The translations under genes were made by a program, and so were the position numbers. Positions 6,175 through 8,021 of a DNA stretch of 8,021 bases are shown here, in pieces. Location of the stretch: NCBI GenBank assembly GCA_964245345.1, contig CAXTMS010000158.1:1-8021 (forward strand), in the 5' to 3' direction. The notes beneath the pieces were generated by a model. That model did not search any database and was not told the origin of the DNA. It saw nothing but the letters and a program-made list of their open reading frames with translations. The first letter of the stretch is position 1. Every line of letters starts with the position of its first letter. This stretch comes from Lichenicola sp964245345. Its GTDB lineage: Bacteria; Pseudomonadota; Alphaproteobacteria; Acetobacterales; Acetobacteraceae.

Positions 6175-6220
6175 GCGCGATGCTGTTGATCACGGGGCCT
6201 GCTCCCCGTCGCACAAGAGC
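6166..6220 (+). repeat. 55-bp direct repeat, left copy, abutting the gap
   Basis: Identical base for base to 6321-6375. It ends exactly at the first N. It begins GCATGTCATGCGCGATGC and ends GTCGCACAAGAGC, and includes a 6-bp inverted repeat (ACGGGG at 6192-6197 with CCCCGT at 6204-6209). The exact fit to both gap edges suggests shared contig ends rather than a biological repeat. Confidence 0.95.
6192..6209. other. Small inverted repeat ACGGGG-N6-CCCCGT
   Basis: A six-pair stem with the loop CCTGCT lies within the 55-bp repeat, and again at 6347-6364 in the second copy. Strong G/C pairing but no adjacent T-run on either strand, so it is not a clear intrinsic terminator. It lies downstream of both convergent units (the HTH regulator and the MFS gene), where a bidirectional terminator would be useful. 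Confidence 0.3.
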
Positions 6221-6320
6221 NNNNNNNNNNNNNNNNNNNNNNNNNNNNNNNNNNNNNNNNNNNNNNNNNNNNNNNNNNNNNNNNNNNNNNNNNNNNNNNN
6301 NNNNNNNNNNNNNNNNNNNN
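6221..6320. other. Assembly gap of 100 N
   Basis: Exactly 100 unknown bases. A round 100 is the usual placeholder for a gap of unknown length, so it gives no size information. Both flanks carry the same 55-bp sequence. Confidence 0.99.
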
Positions 6321-6375
6321 GCATGTCATGCGCGATGCTGTTGATCACGGGGCCTGCTCCCCGTCGCACAAGAGC
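6321..6375 (+). repeat. 55-bp direct repeat, right copy, abutting the gap
   Basis: Starts at the first base after the N run and matches 6166-6220 over all 55 bases. The sequences beyond the outer ends of the two copies do not match each other, so the identity is limited to this length. Confidence 0.95.
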
Positions 6376-6391
6376 ATTTTCGCGCCCGGTG

Positions 6392-6411
6392 TCCGCACGT
6401 GTTGCTGCGGA
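6392..6411 (-). terminator. Possible weak hairpin downstream of the MFS gene
   Basis: TCCGCA (6392-6397) and TGCGGA (6406-6411) form a six-pair stem around an eight-base loop, 18 bases after the MFS stop when read on the minus strand. No T-run follows in that direction, so terminator function is only a guess. Confidence 0.25.
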
Positions 6412-6428
6412 AGCATCGGCACGCAGCG

Positions 6429-7667
6429 CTATTCCGCCGCCACCCGCTCCCGCCCCATCTTCACGTCGCGCGTTTCGCGTCCCAGCATCACCAGGCCCGC
6501 GACCAGCACCGACACCACCGCGATCACGCCCGCCAGCGCCCAGCGTATGTCGCTGCCGGGCCAGCCGGCGATCCACACCTGGAGCTTGGCGTCGGGGGCG
6601 GCGAACAGGTTGCCGAGCTGGTACACCGCGCCCGGAAAGGTGCCGCGGATCGCCGCCGGCGAGATCTCGTTCAGGTAGGCCGGCACCACGCCCCAGGCGC
6701 CCTGCACCGCCGCCTGGATCAGGAACCCGCCGATCGCCAGCACCACCACGCCGTGCCCGAACGCCCAGAACGGGATCAGCGGCACCGCCAGCAGGGCGGC
6801 GATCGCCAGCGCGTGCTTCCGTCCGATCTTCTGGCTGAACCAGCCGAAGAACAGGCCGCCGGCGATGGCGCCGAGATTGTAGATCACCATCATCGTCACC
6901 ACGGTGGCGTGCGCGAAATGGTGGAAGCCGGACAGGAACAGCTTCGGATACAGGTCCTGCGAGCCGTGCGAGAAGTACAGCATCGCCGTCATCAGCACCG
7001 CCGCGTACGCGCTCAGGCCGGGGTGCCGGCGCAGCACGGACAGGATCGGCTCGCGCGACGCCGCGACGTGCGAGGCCCAGTCCGGGCTTTCCGGCACGTT
7101 GCGGCGGATGTAGAGCACCAGCAGCGCCGGCGCCGCGCCGGCGATGAACATGCCGCGCCAGCCGATGAACGGCTCGGCGATGAACAGCAGCGAGGCCAGC
7201 AGGTAGCCGGTGGGATAGCCGGTCTGCAGGATCCCCGACACGATGCCGCGCCAGCGCCCCGGCACGCTTTCCATCGCCAGCGAGGCGCCGACGCCCCATT
7301 CGCCGCCCATGGCGATGCCGTACAGCGCGCGCAGGAGGAGGAACACGGCGAAGCTGGGGGCGAAGCCGGACAACAGCTCCAGCGCCGCGTAGCACAAGAC
7401 GTTGATCATCATGGTCGGGCGGCGGCCGTAGCGGTCGGCGATGCGGCCGAACAGCACCGCCCCCACCACCCGGCAGGCCAGCGTCGCGGTCAGCGCCCAG
7501 ACGGTGGCGCCGATGCTGACGCCGAAGGAGCGCGCCACGGTGTCGAGCACGAACACCATGATGAAGAAGTCGAACGAGTCGAGCATCCATCCGAGGTAGC
7601 AGGCGATCACCACGTGGATTGCCGCCCGGGACTCCTGCCGAGATGCCGCCGCTCCAGATGCCCTCAT
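6429..7667 (-). CDS. MFS transporter, lactate/sialate (SHS/NanT-like) type
   Basis: 412-aa major facilitator protein of the inner membrane, about 12 membrane helices by hydrophobic blocks, probably a proton-coupled symporter. Numbering from the ATG at 7667. Seen: CYLGWMLDSFDFF in helix 1 (about 23-35), with the paired Asp typical of carboxylate/sugar-acid symporters; the loop 2-3 signature GRIADRYGRRP (about 74-84); the helix 4-5 region LYGIAMGGEWGVGASLAMESVP with RWRGIVSG; and the second-half repeat FFGWFSQKIGRKHAL. The general style matches the lactate (Jen1-like) and sialate:H+ symporters, TC 2.A.1.12; substrate is inferred and could be another monocarboxylate. In-frame ATGs at 7739 and 7685 would extend it into or against the divergent DUF1275 gene, so 7667 is preferred, with only a weak GGGTGG-like ribosome site. 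It stops with TAG at 6431-6429; no partner genes are visible, so it is monocistronic within the window. Confidence 0.92.
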   Translation of the reverse strand: MRASGAAASRQESRAAIHVVIACYLGWMLDSFDFFIMVFVLDTVARSFGVSIGATVWALTATLACRVVGAVLFGRIADRYGRRPTMMINVLCYAALELLSGFAPSFAVFLLLRALYGIAMGGEWGVGASLAMESVPGRWRGIVSGILQTGYPTGYLLASLLFIAEPFIGWRGMFIAGAAPALLVLYIRRNVPESPDWASHVAASREPILSVLRRHPGLSAYAAVLMTAMLYFSHGSQDLYPKLFLSGFHHFAHATVVTMMVIYNLGAIAGGLFFGWFSQKIGRKHALAIAALLAVPLIPFWAFGHGVVVLAIGGFLIQAAVQGAWGVVPAYLNEISPAAIRGTFPGAVYQLGNLFAAPDAKLQVWIAGWPGSDIRWALAGVIAVVSVLVAGLVMLGRETRDVKMGRERVAAE

Positions 7668-7683
7668 GCCGCCCACCCGATCC

Positions 7684-8021
7684 ATGTCTCGCTGCCCGAT
7701 GAGCCGGTCCGACCGGCCTGCGCTGCTGCTGGCGGCCATCCTCGCCCTGCTGGCCGGCTATGTCGATGCGCTGGGATATCTCATCCTCAAGGGCTTCTTC
7801 GTGTCCTTCATGAGCGGCAACTCGACCCGGTTCTCGATCGCGCTGGCCGGCGGCGACTGGCGGGTGCTCGGCACCGCCGGCGGCCTGATCGGACTGTTCG
7901 TCCTGGGCGTGGTGGTCGCGGCCCTGGTGGCGCCGGAGGGGGCGTTCCGGCAGTGCAGGATGCTGTGGCTGGTGGCGGGGCTGCTCGACCTGGCCGCACC
8001 GTCGGCCAGCCTCGGCCAGGA
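7684..8021 (+). CDS. DUF1275 (YoaK) family membrane protein, cut by right window edge
   Basis: Partial gene with 112 complete codons visible; full members are about 220-250 aa, so roughly half is missing. Function of the family is unknown; it is a multi-pass inner-membrane protein. Seen: a short Arg-containing N-terminus, then the first helix and family signature LLAGYVDALGYL (about 22-33), FFVSFMSGNSTRFSIALA (38-55), and a second hydrophobic segment VLGTAGGLIGLFVLGVVVAALV (spread over 61-82), then a third beginning near residue 94. A second in-frame ATG at 7699 (MSRSDRPA) is an equally good start; neither has a ribosome site. Divergent from the MFS gene with about 16 bp between starts, so the two must share a very compact or overlapping promoter region. 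Confidence 0.92.
   Translation, partial: MSRCPMSRSDRPALLLAAILALLAGYVDALGYLILKGFFVSFMSGNSTRFSIALAGGDWRVLGTAGGLIGLFVLGVVVAALVAPEGAFRQCRMLWLVAGLLDLAAPSASLGQ

Larger units (their letters stand above)
5941..6428. other. Gene-poor stretch between the regulator and the MFS gene
   Basis: This stretch, including the 100-N gap, holds no recognisable gene family on either strand. Its left part (about 5990-6165) is visibly less GC-rich than the flanking genes. It contains a weak minus-strand ORF, two identical 55-bp copies around the gap, and small hairpins, each listed separately. If the gap is an unmerged overlap, the real length is about 155 bp shorter. Confidence 0.6.

Noticed and set aside
6166..6375. 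Flanking repeats read as target-site duplications or ends of an insertion sequence in the gap
   Set aside because: 55 bp is far longer than normal target duplications, the copies are in direct orientation, no transposase fragment is visible, and they abut the Ns exactly, which fits a contig overlap better.
6190..7590. A long minus-strand frame through the N gap and opposite-frame to the MFS gene
   Set aside because: It depends on reading through unknown bases, and the MFS gene occupies the same strand in another frame with clear transporter motifs.

Overview
The window is strongly GC-rich (roughly 70 % by eye) with a heavy G/C bias at third codon positions. Gene content (class 2 PyrD, a TIGR01459-type HAD hydrolase, YqgE/AlgH, and an HTH/S24-like regulator of a type common in Rhizobiales and Acetobacteraceae) points to an alphaproteobacterium, plausibly an Acetobacteraceae-like Rhodospirillales member. 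This placement is inference from protein style, not a database match. It looks like an ordinary chromosomal segment; I see no phage, insertion sequence, CRISPR array or defence island.

Layout. Bases 1-1760 (minus strand) hold a three-gene operon read leftwards: a 93-aa hypothetical protein, a YdfG-type short-chain dehydrogenase that overlaps it by an ATGA junction, and a PPK2-family polyphosphate kinase cut by the left edge. A 180-bp divergent intergenic region (1761-1940) separates it from yqgE on the plus strand (1941-2519) and a small secreted Gly/Thr/Pro-rich protein (2614-3021). That protein ends tail-to-tail on a shared CTAG with the minus-strand pair pyrD and HAD hydrolase (4950 down to 3018), which are 1 bp apart. 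Divergent from pyrD, on the plus strand, lie a 74-aa winged-helix-like small protein (5031-5255) and an HTH regulator with a degenerate LexA/S24-like C-terminal domain (5269-5916), followed at once by a GC-rich hairpin.

Bases 5917-6428 hold no recognisable gene. They contain one weak minus-strand ORF (5971-6174) and a 100-N assembly gap (6221-6320) flanked on both sides by the same 55-bp sequence, which is most simply explained as an unmerged contig overlap. The right end has an MFS transporter of the lactate/sialate type (7667 down to 6429) and, divergent from it with only about 16 bp between starts, a DUF1275/YoaK-family membrane protein cut by the right edge.

Functional links. The pyrD-HAD pair is a tight two-gene unit; pyrD supplies the quinone-linked step of pyrimidine synthesis, while the HAD substrate is unknown. 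The SDR-PPK2 operon may be linked to stress or redox and nucleotide-energy metabolism, but only gene spacing supports that. The most notable points are the loss of both catalytic residues in the S24-like regulator, the assembly duplication around the gap, and the very compact gene junctions. I did not find a convincing new multi-gene system.
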